A DNA stretch of 64,000 bases from the NCBI GenBank assembly GCA_035772405.1, contig JAYKKM010000372.1, positions 128,499-192,498 on the forward strand. Reading direction: 5' to 3'. Positions 11,275 to 23,119 of this stretch are shown here, piece by piece. The notes under the pieces are model-generated. The model searched no databases. It saw nothing but the letters and a program-made list of their open reading frames with translations, and was not told the DNA's origin. The stretch's first letter is position 1; every line of letters begins with the position of its first letter. Both the position numbers and the translations under genes were made by a program. Source of the DNA: Chrysogorgia sp. JL179-B06 (taxonomy: Eukaryota > Cnidaria > Anthozoa > Scleralcyonacea > Chrysogorgiidae).

Positions 11275-11388
11275 CTCCCACCTCAAGAGTAGATATACAT
11301 GTAACTTAATCACAATTCATGTGTTAACCCCTAAATATATTACAAATCAATCAAGACACAATATAAACCATTGCAAAATTTTAACATG

Positions 11389-13120
11389 TTAGTTCTTCTC
11401 ATCCACTGCTATAAGCACCACAAGTTTGTTAACAGCTCTATCCACCGTTACGTAGTCTTGACCACGATATGTAGCTGTTGGTTCACCAAGTTTGGGGTTC
11501 TTGTATTGGATTTCCACGTTTCGCACTTTGCCATCAGTCCCTGGTTTCACTTTAGAAACCTTGGCAAGCTTCCAGCTGCAGCTGCCTCTCACCTGATTTG
11601 AATCTTGAACAAGCACAACATCACCCACCATCATGTCCCTTCGAGCCGTGTGCCACTTTTGTTGAACGATTAGGCTTGGGAAAAAGTCTCTGGTCCACTT
11701 CTTCCAAAAGGCATCCACAATTTGTTGAACGAACTCGTGTCGGTGGTTGGGATTGGTGGTTTCCCTAAACGGTCCACTCGGTACTCTGGAAGTAGCCCGA
11801 CCCAATAATAAATCGTTGGGGCAGAGGTAAGTTCCATCTTCTGGTGACGTTGGATGTCTTCCAATTGGTCTTTCATTCACCAGGTTAGCTGCCTCGAAAC
11901 AGACCATTTGTAGCTCTGAAAATGTCAAGACACTGTCACCAATTGCAACGGCAAGTGCTTTCTTTATGGATTTTATCAAGGCTTCTGAACATCCGTTTTG
12001 CCAAGGTGCGTCAGCCGACGTGAAGTCCCATTGCATTCCCTTTTCTGCTCCACAGTCCTTGAGTTCATCCCAATTCCATGCTTTAGCGATAATTTGGAGT
12101 TCTTCGTTGGCTGCAGTAAGCTGCGTACCATTGTCTGATCGTAGCTTGGCAGGATAGCCTCTCATGGATACAAATCTCCTCAGTACCATCAGGAACTTCT
12201 CTGCGCTATAATCCGGTGCTAAGTCGACGTGAACAGCTCGAGTCGCAAGACAGTTGAATAGGACACCGTATGCTTTCCCGATGGTCCTTTTCTTCACTTC
12301 GTCTCTGATTTTAAAGGGTCCAAACAGGTCGATTCCAGTGCATGTCCAAGGTGGCGATGGCTTTAGACGATCTTCTGGGATTTTCCCCATCATTTGATCT
12401 TACATCGTATACAGTTAAATTTGATCGAATTTACCATATTTTGTAGTCCGATGATCCAGAATCTCGATCGGATCTTGCTCGTGGTGGCTGCTACAGCTTG
12501 GTGCCCTTGGCAGTGGATTTTATCTGCATACAATCGAGAAAAGCGATGCTTGTAAGGTAATGGCGGTACCTCACATTTGTTATAGCTCATTTGCATCCAC
12601 TTTTCTGCGCGACCACCAACAACCGTTACTCCATCCTCACGAATTCTTGGACACAGACGTCTGAGTTTTCCTTCGTCGAGATCTTGTTTTATCGACGCTT
12701 GAGCATCTTTTATCCAGAATTGTTCAGCCTTTGCTATATCTGCTGCTGTTAATGTTTTAGCTGCATTCTTCAGGCTCGGTATCGGATCCTTCTGCGATCG
12801 AGCATGGGTGTCGTTGATCTTTGCGTTAATTGCCATTACGACTTTTACTCTTTCGGGTAATTCTCCTTCGTGGAAGGTCTCCATTACTGGCCACTTAGAC
12901 ACAGGAAGCTCCAGGAATTTTGGGCCATTTTGCCACAAACTTATTAGGCCGATCTCATCTGGTTTTTTCCCTCTTGTTATCCAATCAGCGATGTTGGATA
13001 CCCCGTCTATCCAATACCAGTCTACAGGCGAATTTCACCTATGCGAGTAGCAGCGAAAGTGTTGAATCCATATGTTTCTTTCTGGATCATTGCACGGACA
13101 ATCTGGGAATCAACGATGTG
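11389..13120 (-). pseudogene. BEL/Pao retrotransposon pol remnant: RNase H end, integrase, DUF5641
   Basis: Minus strand, 5' to 3': RNase H-type block (HIVDSQIVRAMIQKETYGF, then TFAATRIGEI), then NIADWITRGKKPDEIGLIS, the HHCC integrase zinc region (CQGHQAVAATTSKIRSRFW ... CIRCKIK), then the catalytic core with GIDLFGPF (Asp), LRSDNGTQL (DNGT) and APWQNGCSEALIKS, and finally the C-terminal VGDVVLVQDSNQ region with W.LAKV, typical of BEL/Pao. Frame breaks lie near 13030 and at 12390-12393, where one ORF ends and the next begins in another frame. The upstream protease/RT part is gone, cut at about 13120 against LINE sequence. Dead copy. Confidence 0.85.
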
Positions 13121-13126
13121 GGCTCA

Positions 13127-14002
13127 TTAATGGCTCATTGTTGGCTCATCAATCAACTGATCACACTGGTAATGCGAACATAAAAATTGCAGTCTTCGTG
13201 CACGGAGATCTGGCGCTGCCTTGGCGACATCACAATTCAAATCTCCAATGACCATTAGCTCTTTGTTTTCTGAGTCACATTTGCGTAAAAATAAATCATA
13301 TTTATCAAAAATGTCAATATCCGAATTCGGTGGCCTGTACCATGTACTTATTAGGAATGACTTGTTGTATGGCCTACTGATTTCAACACAACATTTCGAG
13401 GTGATCTGGAACAAGATCTTTCCTCAGAAAATGGTATACAATCTCGAATATATAAAACCACACCACCCCCGGATCTGTTTCGGTCTTTCCGAACCAGATT
13501 ATATCCTAGTATATTTATTTAATTGTCGGGAATTAAATCGTCAATTTTAGATTCATTGATTGCTAGAATATCAACAGGAGATTTAGTTAGAAGAGATCGG
13601 ATTTCATCTAAATGTTTCAACAAACTATTGACATTTAAACTAGCTATTTTAAAGCTTTTTACTTTAGCGATGGCATGTAGTGAATGATCATAAATACCTG
13701 ATGCTGTGTCACACATTCTATGTAATGGGGTTTCCTTCTCCGAGTGTTTCTGTCTGGTTGAACAATTATTTTTAAAAGTTCTCCAAGTTTTGACATCATG
13801 TTGACATCTGAAAACCCTCGTTTCCCTGATTTCGTTGTGATGTTACTGTTCTGTCTCCCTTGAGGAACTTTATGAAGTGTACAGCTAAGATGGCCGAGCC
13901 CTTGACATTAAGGTGAAGTTTGCTGCCGTTTAAACATGTATTGTCTATGGTGGAGTTGTCGTTAAAGGAGACACCATATTTAGTACAAATTTGTCTTGAC
14001 AA
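13127..14002 (-). pseudogene. LINE fragment: ORF1 end and endonuclease start
   Basis: Minus strand reads in order SKLHLNVKGSAILAVHFIKF (ORF1 esterase C-terminus, 13796-14002), then KIASLNVNSLLKHLDEIR and DILAINESKIDD (endonuclease N-terminus, 13519-13716), then FLISTWYRPPNSD and MVIGDLNCD (13127-13414). Order matches the intact LINE at 2.5-5.9 kb, but frame breaks separate the pieces and the rest of ORF2 is missing. It abuts the BEL remnant at about 13120, where short GAGCCA-rich repeats lie. Confidence 0.8.
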
Positions 14003-14300
14003 ATTTGAGTATATTTGAACCGGACAGCAGATGGAATACTATTGGTTTTTGTCTTTGCTCTCACATAGGACCATAAACGCTTTGGAGCAGACTTCATTGA
14101 CTTGGCAATTGAGTAGAGATAACTGTTGTGTTTAGCCTTTATCAGAGCTTTAGCATCCCGGCAGAGCTTCCGACATTTTCCCAATAACTATTGTTACCGG
14201 ATGATGATTTAGCTCAATTAAGCCGTATCCTTTTTTCGAAGGAGGTGAACCACTTCTCCGTCAATCCAAGTGGGGAGAGTATTTATATCTCTTAATTTTG
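13990..14300 (-). pseudogene. LINE ORF2 fragment, linker between endonuclease and RT
   Basis: Minus strand reads TLPTWIDGEVVHLLRKKDTA and then KSAPKRLWSYVRAKTKTNS, the conserved stretch after the endonuclease in CR1/Jockey-like LINEs. A frame change separates the two. It is a different LINE from the piece at 13127-14002, because order and frame do not continue. Confidence 0.6.
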
Positions 14301-15054
14301 ATTTAGGTACATGGGTATCAATTGCCACACAGTAAATTACAATTGTTTTAACCCATTTCCATCAACCCGTCAGTTTAGATGATTGTAATTTATATCGCTT
14401 GGGTTAAAGATATATTTTTAACCCACACTGAATAAAAAAAAACGACGACGCGACAAACACAGAAATGAAGCCGAAATCTAGACTTATACTACCACAGGGT
14501 AGCCCGAGTAATAATGGTTTGTCCTTAACAATCAAGAATTTAAAATACAATAATCATGACTAACCCATTTCTGCCTGATACAGCTTTCATTTATTCTGTT
14601 TTTGCCATTGCTTACCGGCACATAGTGACGTAACAAAGATGAGAGAAACACTGAGAGATCAATCATGAAGGCGGAATGGACAGCCGAAGGACAGGCGTTG
14701 TGTTTTTGTCCGATTTAAATCAATTCTATATCGAAATTGAACACTTGAATCTGGGGAATCGAATGCTGTAGGTTTCAGATCAGATGTTTTATGAGAAAAT
14801 GTGTAAGTGAAAAAAGTACCCGGCTTCCAGATCTATTCATCATTTACCCAATGATTTAATGCTTTAATGTCCATTAAAGGTTTTGTATCACGCTTTTGGA
14901 ACTTCTTTTTAGTCAGCAATGCCTTGGCCTGGATGCACTTGATGTGATTGGACAAACCATTGCCAGATTAGAGAAAAATAATGTTACTTTGTTCAATCAA
15001 TTCCTACTGCAAAGCTATTTCAAAAACCGAATGAAAAATTTCAACCCCCTTTAA
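14300..15054. other. Non-coding, no feature recognised
   Basis: AT-rich sequence with no ORF of note and no clear repeat on inspection. Confidence 0.4.
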
Positions 15055-15499
15055 AGAGTGAGTGTCAACCGTGACGCATTGCAGCTCAGCCGGCCATTTT
15101 TCGAAGCACGAAATTCCCCCCTTCGTGAACTGCATCCGTAAATATCTTGCCAATCCTTGATATAACTTATTCATTTTTTCTTTTAATTGAAAGAAGATAT
15201 ACCTTAGAAAGTAATTATTTCTGCATTTTTCACAAAACTCGACGTTTTCTTGACTTTCGTTTCGAATTATGTCAGCCTTCACTGACGCGAAGCATGGAAG
15301 ACCAAGTGACGAGGTTAAAAAAAAAATCAGGTTCCAAGTCTTTGGATTGTGGATGAATAAGAAAGCCTCTGTAGGGTTTTCTGAAAATACTCGGCGAATT
15401 TCCTAGTATTTATACCACATCAAAGCACTTCAAAACACTTTGATATCGTACGGAAAGATAAACACAAACGTGCAATGCGCGATGGTTGACACTCACTCT
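15055..15499. mobile_element. MITE flanked by TTAA, TIR AGAGTGAGTGTCAACC
   Basis: Left end AGAGTGAGTGTCAACCGTG is preceded by TTAA (15051-15054); the right end is its complement followed by TTAA (15500-15503). TTAA duplication is characteristic of piggyBac-like and some other superfamilies. No transposase inside. Directly after the right end the sequence AGTGCCTATAACG resembles the ends of the TTAA MITEs at 35.6 and 37.3 kb. Confidence 0.75.
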
Positions 15500-15564
15500 T
15501 TAAAGTGCCTATAACGTCTGTGGGGATTTAACATATTTGTAATCTATGGATTATCCTGAGATAA

Positions 15565-15742
15565 ATTGTAATATATCTTGTCAGCTGAAAATGTCATCTT
15601 CATACACTTTTTTGCTGTTAAAAGTAATCTGTCGACATGAAAACCTCTTTACAGATGCCCGATTTGACGTCATTTCCGTCAACTTTAACAGCAAAAAGTG
15701 TATGAAGATGAGATTTTCAGCTGACAAGATATATTACAATAT
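15565..15742. repeat. Long near-perfect hairpin (foldback element)
   Basis: The first ~58 nt, TTGTAATATATCTTGTCAGC onward through CATACACTTTTT, is repeated inverted at 15685-15742 with only a few changes; the loop is about 60 nt. Almost entirely palindromic, as in a foldback MITE. No coding capacity. Confidence 0.75.
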
Positions 15743-15759
15743 ACAGCTTTCGTTAGTAT

Positions 15760-16970
15760 TTATTAATATTCTGTGACGTTTTCACTGATCATTTGGGTTT
15801 CGCTAATGAATTGCTAGATTCTCACAATAAAAAATAGAATCATCTGAGACTGAGTATATACGTGTTTATAATGATTTTCCCCACTAGAAACTGTAAAAAT
15901 TTTAATTATTAGCTCGATTCTCATACTTTTTTACAATTTGGAGGTTGATACTGCCTCGCCTCACAAGATTGCCTCGCACATTGGTAAAACTCTTCATGAG
16001 GCAGTGGGAGGATTTGGCACCATAGAAATAAGAAAGCTGTTTTGCAGAATAAGCAATAGAATGCTGCTCAAATGTGCAAGCCCTTGCTAATTCCTTGACA
16101 AATATTCCCAACATATCTGATATCCTTCGATGTTAGAAGGACTAGAAAGCAACAAGCATGAGATGTGTCGGCGGTTACACAAAGTCGGAAAACATCTGTT
16201 TAATTGATTAACTTAGGTCAAAAAGTGTTTACCGGACAATGTTTTCTTTAATTCACATGTTTGAAGATTGCACCACTGCTAAATATATACTTCTAGTCAG
16301 GGGTAACTTATATAGCATAGCCTGTTTAAAATGGGTTTAAAGCCGATTTTATACTGGACGACTTTTAAGGATGATTTTTATCACAACAAATTATATGTGT
16401 AATATGCCTTTTGTGATTTCTAACCAAATTTTGTTGTGGCACATGTTGCATTAAAAATCGTCGTTAAGAATTGGATCACCTTAACGGCGTTTACAAATTT
16501 GACGAAGTAAGGCGGATATACTGAATTTAGTCAAACATATTAGCATAAATTCTGTCGGTGTTTGGATAATAGGTTAGTCTCCTTTTTGGCTTTTTCGTAT
16601 TATTTGTTATCATAGTTGTATGTAGTTTTTGTTGTTGTATTATTGCAGTGATGGATCTGCAGTAATTGGCGATTGCTGTTGTGGTTTTCCTAGCATTGTA
16701 TATGAACATTTGTAATTTCTATTCTTGTAATTTATGATTTGAATATTGTTTCTATACTTTATATAAAAATACATAATCAAGGCAGAAAATTTGCGAGAAA
16801 TGGGCGGTCAACAACTGTTGTCACCTCTAGTTGGTTCCTACCCTTTCTTCCAATCCCACTGTTGCTATCTCACCAGACTGGTCATATTCATTGTTGCAGG
16901 GCGTTTCTCTTAAAGCCACATCTGGTCTCCATACACTGTAAACTACTGCCGACTGATTGAAAATGTTATA
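15760..16970. other. AT-rich, no recognised gene; weak inverted repeat at 16370-16490
   Basis: Only short random-looking ORFs. A degenerate inverted repeat (GACTTTTAAGGATGATTTTT near 16369 and its rough complement near 16452-16467, with CACAACAAA/TTTGTTGTG inside) may be an old MITE. Confidence 0.35.
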
Positions 16971-16974
16971 GTTC

Positions 16975-17560
16975 ATACTTATAACTATCCCTCCCAGGAA
17001 TTATCCTATAAAGAAAGACTCACTTCGCTAGACTTACTCTTCCCCTTGAATTTAGACGTGATCAGTCTGACATATTGTACTAGTTTTTAAATATAAATGG
17101 TCTAATCAATGTCAACCTTTTACATCTACTTCTCACAACACTAGAAAATTTGACTCTAATAATTATCATGCTCTTACCACCCACAAGCAAAATTATTTTA
17201 GATATATGTTTTTCTGCAAACCATCAACTTGTGGAATAGCCTACCTAGTCTACTCAAGTGCTTTATTAGTGTTTGTCAATTCAAACATAAGTTGGTGTTA
17301 CTACAAGGATAATCTCTCATCGTATCAGCTGCCATAGTCAAATGTTTCTCTTTTTTAATTAGTTATTTACTTAGTGTTATTAGTCCAGTCTTTAAGTTTC
17401 TTTATTAATGTTTTACTTGTAATCTAGTAAGTACTTTACTATTTATTAATTTGTTTGGGGGAAAATGTCAATTAGGGCAAAAGCCCTGTTTTTCTCCCCC
17501 AGCCACCTGTCACTTTTTTATTTGTGTGTAATTTTAATTTTGTGGCGAAATAAATAAATA
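16975..17560 (+). pseudogene. LINE ORF2 C-terminus and 3' UTR
   Basis: Plus strand reads NYPSQELSYKERLTSLDLL and LPLEFRRDQSDILY, the C-terminal block seen in CR1/L2 ORF2 proteins (Y.eRL..L.LL.L..RR...D), followed by degenerate sequence and a 3' UTR with GGGCAAAAGCCC and AATAAATAAAT at the end. Strongly 5' truncated and decayed. Confidence 0.65.
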
Positions 17561-17599
17561 TAACGAGCAGTCACACCAACTTTCTCTGCTGCAGCTATG

Positions 17600-17965
17600 G
17601 AATGAGCGCAAATCTTGGCTGCTATCCAGCCTGGACAATCATTGCGGGTGACTTTACCGTTTTTGGACAGGGTAACAGTGAGGTCTTTTGGAGTGGGGCA
17701 TGGTTTGTAAATCTCTTCTGAAAATTTGTTTCATGACTGTGAGAAAATCTTGTGTTAATGTTTTGTCTTATTGATCTAAGATATGTACACAAGTTTTTCC
17801 CAAGACGTTTGTCACCATTACTGTTTAGATGTAGTTTCGAGCCATTCAAATGGGATTTATGTATGTTCTGGTTGTCAATGAAATGTACATCTAGTTTAGT
17901 GCACAGTTCTTTGTTAAGCTTGTTGAATGTCGAAATTCTTCCCTCTCATCCAGCTCAATCACACT
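17600..17965 (-). pseudogene. LINE ORF1 esterase C-terminal fragment
   Basis: Minus strand reads MNGSKLHLNSNGDKRLGKNL, the same SGNH C-terminal block as in the intact LINE, preceded by IDDQNIHKSHL-like sequence. Truncated on both sides. Confidence 0.6.
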
Positions 17966-18112
17966 AGATATCGCTAGTGTGTTTGAGTGGGGTTATAAGT
18001 CATGGATTAGGCGTTCCAATCTGTTTGATATGGTTGCGGCATCTTCTTTTACCAACTGTTAACAAGTAAAGCATAGAGCATAATATTCTTATTATTGATT
18101 GTTGTCTTGTAG

Positions 18113-18642
18113 GGTGATGTTCATCTCCTAAAGGGCTATGATGTCTGTGTCGTGGGAAATAAACTATGTCAAATTATTAATGATGCACGAATTAAAGGTC
18201 CTATCCATCTTCTGCAAAAGCTGATTCTGCTGGTGTTTTCGGATGAAGAACTGGCAAATTCTTGTGGTCAAGGTTTAGGATCGCAAATCAAAATGAGTGA
18301 GGACGAATGCAAAAATCCACTGGACCCGGTTAAGGTTCAAGTGATCAAAGGTATAAATTCAAGTTGTTTTTGCGGGAATGCTGCATAAGCATTCCATTGT
18401 CATAAGGCCAGTTTACATTGTCAAGTTGTTTTGATTGAAGTATATTTTAGTCAAATTAGTTTAAGGTTTAACTTTTAATACGAACAGTTTTTTACTTACA
18501 TTTCGTCGGAATTTAACACTGGTTTCCTTTCCGTTCTTTTTGTTATCCAGATTATATGTTGTCCTTCTGCACCGCCAACAATAAGGTGTGCCCAGTCGTC
18601 AAACAGATCAATGAAGCCTTCACGACAGCAAGGGAAGCTTGA
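18113..18642 (+). CDS. BEN-domain protein, last two exons
   Basis: Exon 18113-18350 and exon 18551-18642 join in phase 1 (GT at 18351, AG at 18549-18550). The encoded text has DARIKGPIHLLQKLILLVFS, DEELANSCGQG, LDPVKVQVIK then, across the junction, DYMLSFCTANNK and VKQINEAF, ending with TGA at 18640. The helix pattern (L..L...vFs.eEL..S...G ... LDp.kv..Ik.y) is that of the BEN domain, which binds DNA and chromatin partners. Upstream exons are not evident because LINE debris lies before 18.0 kb. It may be a separate gene or an upstream part of the Tudor-PHD exon set that follows on the same strand. Confidence 0.65.
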
Positions 18643-19251
18643 GAAATTTGCTTGAGGAAAAGCTAATGTGTTGTTCCTGATACCTTGACCAGATCAGGAT
18701 CGTATGACATGGGAGTAGGTTAATTAGTAATTGTTGATGGACAAGCAACATATGGAAGTAAATTGAATACAAATTAGCGTTAGAAAGACATATAGATGCA
18801 ATTTATCTTTGTTATGTTATACGTTGTCCTTTGACTAGCCATACTAAACTATAAATAAAATCCTTTTTAGAATACATGACAAGACCTACGTGTGTGCGTG
18901 CATGCTTGCGTGCGAGATCACAAGTAGCGTGATTGATCTCACTGATAATTAATTTCCGGCCTGATCAGGACCTGACACAAGCCATAAAACAAACCTGAAA
19001 TATCAAGCCATTATCTGGCCAGAACCAGACATTAGTCCTGCTAAAGTGCTGTTCAAATTTGGTTGAAATTGTCACGTTTGCGGCACGCTGAGTATCATCA
19101 GGTTCTGTCTCGCTCATTTCTCGCGATTATCTGGCCAGAATCTCGCTCTGAATTTCCGTACGGGTACATCGAAAATGTAATATTTCAATGTATAGTGCTT
19201 ATATTCATACTGCTTATATTCATACTGCTTTCACTTTTCTTCCGTTAGAGA

Positions 19252-21715
19252 GTGTTTTGCAACATGTGATGATGGTAAAAAGTTTAAAGCGGCAATTAAT
19301 TGCACTTTTAGCGAAAAGGGTGGTGTTTATTGGCAGCGGATAACCGACCGACACTTCACAACATACGTCATGCAAATGTTGCAAGAATTCTCGGTATCAC
19401 AAGATGGGAAAAGACTTTGTGGAAGCTTGGTAATTGGGAGACAACCAATCCTGCGAATAGTTGACGAATATGGAGAATTTGTGGGGGACAATCACGAAGT
19501 CGAAGGACCATATCAGTAAGTTTATTTTGATACAGTAAGTTTGTTTTCAGAATTTATGTTAACTCCTATTTGTTTTAACTTGATAGCATGCTGTTTTCCA
19601 CAGGTCGAAATTGGAAAAGTCCTCGTCCATTGGTATGATGGGCTTTGGTATCTCGCTGTTGTGAAAGAGGTATATATTATTTATTTTAAAAGACACAGAA
19701 TACCCGGTGTTCGTACGGCAGCCGTACGCTTAAACGTATTTGCTATTCGTAATAGAATTTCAGCTATGGAAATACCAGACAGAAATCGAAGCCTTGTTAG
19801 TATAGAAAAATAACAATTAATGAAAAATCGCACGCGTGTTTCGCGAATTCATAATACAACGTTTATATAGGTTAGCGAAGTTGGTTTACGGGCACGTAAA
19901 TATATCCACACGGAATTTTTGGTGATATCGTTATGTTTTGCGCACGAATATATTTACTTTGATGTTGACCATGACAACACCCTAAGCCCTAAGCGAGACA
20001 TAACGATATAACCGAATTTTTTATTGCCACAGTTATTTCATTCCCCTTTTTAATGAGTTATGAGACCAAAGTTGTCTCTGTCACAATTTTTTGTCAGTAC
20101 ATCACAATTATTTTGTCAGTTCATTTGTCTCAATTTTACTCTGCCCTCCACTTTCATTTGCCAAGTATTCAAATGAAAGTTCAAAAGATGTGAGGGGCCA
20201 TGGGATGAAGACGAAGTGGGAGGGATGGCCTGTGTGGGAAATGACCGTTAAGGAAATTTTTAATAATTTTTCCCCATGGCCTGATGAGATGCTCAACATG
20301 TAACATGCTTTTGTTCTCAGGTTGATAAGGCCTATGCCTCGTTGCCGTGTCGTTTTTACTGATACAATTTCGTGGACCAGCTGCAAGGATGTTAGCAGCG
20401 GTAAGTTGTCAGTAATAGTTGACGGGTGATAACATGCACCTAATCTGTTGATTTTTCTTTTTTCAAGGCTTGTGCACGTTGCACACAATACTTTAGTGCT
20501 AATATCTTATTTGTTTATATTTGAGGTTAAGAATAAATTATATTTCTTGAAGGTTTACTTTGGAACTGCTATAGCTTATCGCTTGGCAGCAAAATCCCGA
20601 TTGCTTAAAGTGAGGCCGGACGCTAGTATCACACACACGCTGTGTCACGTCCTTAATCGTGACACTAAAATCACGACACGATCCCTACAATACTATATTA
20701 ACTTCCATTTGTGTACCACACACTAATGCACTAACAACTCTATCGTTCTTCTGAGCCCCAGATCTATCAATCCAACAGTTCAAACAACCCCACCCTTCGG
20801 GCAAAATTTTGGATCAAATTCCTGAGGGGAAAGACAAACTGATCAAATCGCCCACATATGCACGACCTCCACCAGAGGCTTTATATTGATTGGTGCATTA
20901 GATCTCAAGTTCATTAGGAACTATTACATAAATTTCCACCAATCTCCATCCTCAGGGGTTTCAGTAATTTTGAAAGTAGCATGCTTACTTGAAGAAGTAG
21001 ATGGCTGAACTCATCAAGTGAACATAAATCCACATATGAAATTCCAAAAGTAGGCGGCTGTGATCTTGAAAGTAGTCGCCGGAGTTCACCGGTTGCCGGC
21101 TTCTAATGAAATACCTGTGTTATTTTAAACAACATCCCGGTTTACGGATTTCTGAGGTTGGAGGTCTGACATTACACCAAGCTAACATCAAAACTCAAAT
21201 AAAAAATACAGAATTTATAATGTCTGACGCATGTGTTTGATCACATAGTTCAGGCAACCTCTCAGTGGAAGATAAATTATTCATGCCTGCATGATAAATT
21301 ATTCACTTCTTGTTAGCAAAAAGACATGCAGAAATTGATTGATATATTTTCGTTCGAAATTTGGATATATTTTCAGAATTTTGAGTATACATCATTTCTG
21401 TTCTTACGTTACTTTAGTGGCTTTGAATGAAAACTGTGTTGAGTGTGGTGGAGGGGTGTCTGAAAAGCAAAACAGAATCATTTTTTGTGATACATGTGAT
21501 TATGGTAAATTGCCGTTTGGCTTACATTACCAATAACCATTGAACATAATTTAACAATTTATGGCATTACATATGCAGAACAACTGCATGTCTGTACTTA
21601 GTGGCTGTCATTTCGAGGTTACCACCAGACTTGTCATATTCCTCCAGTTGGAGAGGAGTGGATTGCTAAACCACAGTGGTGGTGCAGAGTATGCACTTTT
21701 GCTAGAGCAGCCGGG
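19252..21715 (+). CDS. Tudor-PHD (Polycomb-like) exon set
   Basis: Plus-strand exons in order: 19252-19515 (ECFATCDDGKKFKAAINC, ends VEGPYQ); 19604-19669 (EIGKVLVHWYDGLWYLAVVK); 20321-20400 (PRCRVVFTDTISWTSCKD); 21418-21504 (CVECGGG ... IIFCDTCDYG); 21618-21715 (YHQTCHIPPV ... WWCRVCTFARA). The second and third form a Tudor fold (G..V.V.W.DG..Y...V), the last two a C4HC3 PHD finger. This order and the W.CR.C.FA ending match the Polycomb-like proteins PHF1/MTF2/PHF19, which read histone H3 and guide PRC2. Phases fit at 20400/21418 and 21504/21618, but one frame break lies in exon 20321-20400 and the 19515/19604 junction phase does not fit. So it is either a decayed copy, or it has base errors. 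It is cut off by a LINE at 21770. Confidence 0.55.
20401..21417. other. Intron-like AT-rich sequence
   Basis: No ORF or repeat recognised; fits as the intron between Tudor and PHD exons. Confidence 0.35.
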
Positions 21716-21769
21716 GTAGGTATAATTTAAGATTATTGAACAAAATCACTTGAAACTTTGAATGTGCAT

Positions 21770-22300
21770 AATAATAATAATAAAGACGTATTAGGAGCAT
21801 TATACAATAGTCTCAATGCTCTTACAACAATATATTCTTAATGTTACTTATAAAACTAATTACAGTTTCATTATAAGATAAAGCCTACTACATATAATTA
21901 CCACTATATGAACAAAAAACTATTAATTAAAAAAAATAAAAGTCTTAGTGCTGACTCAAAACTACTTAACATATCAATGCTTCTAATTTCCTGTGGGAAT
22001 GAATTCCACAGTTTTGGTGCGGCAACTAAGAATGTTCTGTCTCCATGAGTCACCGTTTTGAATGTTGGCTCAAGTAGCAGATTTCGGTTAGATTATAGTA
22101 AATCAGTAATATAAATAGGTGCCTGGCCATGTAAAGCTTTGAAAGTAATTATCAGTATCTTAAAAACCATCCTTGATCTCACTGGCAACCAGGACAATAT
22201 TGGATACGCATTCGGCATCTGACCAAATCCAAACGGGATGACCCCTTTCGTAAGCGACCCAGAACTGGCACGTTTGCAAATAAACATCTGCATACGATCG
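21770..22300 (-). pseudogene. LINE ORF2 C-terminal fragment with ATT microsatellite tail
   Basis: Minus strand reads LSWLPVRSRMVFKILIITFK and ALHGQAPIYITDLL, then LLLEPTFKTVTHGDRTF and PKLWNSFPQEIR, standard CR1/L2 C-terminal blocks. The 3' end at 21770-21785 is an ATAATAATAATAA tail. 5' truncated near 22300. Confidence 0.8.
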
Positions 22301-22378
22301 AGAAAAACTAAATAAACAACGAAGCACAGGCATACAGACCACTAGCCTGCGGATAGAGCCGCCTCGCATTGCGCCCAC

Positions 22379-22497
22379 TATAGTTTTTACTGAAAAGCCA
22401 TAGTTTTTAGCAAAGAAACTATAGTTTTTATGATTAGGAAATATAGTTTCTCTGGCAAAAAACTATAGTTTTTCCTTAAAAACTATAGTTTATTTTT
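22379..22497. repeat. Cluster of AAACTATAGTTTTT palindromes
   Basis: At least five copies of the palindromic core ACTATAGT extended by A and T runs lie within 120 bp, just upstream of the HECT remnant. Possibly a foldback element or a binding-site cluster; no coding. Confidence 0.6.
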
Positions 22498-22616
22498 GTA
22501 AGGGTGTATCTCCTACATCTATAATCACTCAAGGTAATGTTTTATCAAATTTCCCTTGCTCTGCGATTATGTATAAATAGTTGTAACTTTGGTAATTTTC
22601 TCTTTATTTTGTTACT

Positions 22617-22852
22617 ATGGATGGAAAAGCATCTTCTACACTTGAAAATATGCTGGAGTTTGCAACAGGAGCAAGTCATGAGCCACCAATGGGATTGACC
22701 CACCAGTAAATGAGATTTTGGCAAGATGTTGGTCCAAAGGCAGCTACTTGTTCAAACTGCCTTTTCAAAACATGCTAGAGTCAGAAATACAGTATGACAA
22801 TTTTAAAGAAAATATGGATGAAGCCATCCTAAATTCACTCTGTTTTGGTTAG
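22617..22852 (+). pseudogene. HECT-domain C-lobe remnant
   Basis: Reading gives TLENMLEFATGASHEPPMG and, in another frame, ARCWSKGSYLFKLPFQNMLE and NFKENMDEAILNSLCFG. This matches the end of HECT ubiquitin-ligase domains (F.TG....PP.GF ... TCf..L.LP.Y ... l..AI....FG). A frame break lies near 22692. At the place where the catalytic TC-F motif is expected the sequence reads GSYLFKLPF, so the catalytic Cys appears absent. Probably a family member related to the gene at 46.1-47.8 kb. Confidence 0.5.
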
Positions 22853-23119
22853 CTTAACAACTGAAAACATTACACTCTCGTCTCACTCACACAACACACA
22901 TGTTGTTGGCTTGGCTCTCAAGCCGCGCTTTTGACGACCAGCACAATAATTTATTGCAAATAATTATACTGAGTTTACAGGATAAACAGCAAAACGAAAC
23001 GACACACGTATAATTTCGGCGACAAAGGTAATAAAAAAAACAGCTGGGTGAAAAAAACATTACTAATCCAGAGGAAAAAACCCTGCCCCAGCTGCACCTT
23101 TGCATCCTTCGCTCTCCGG

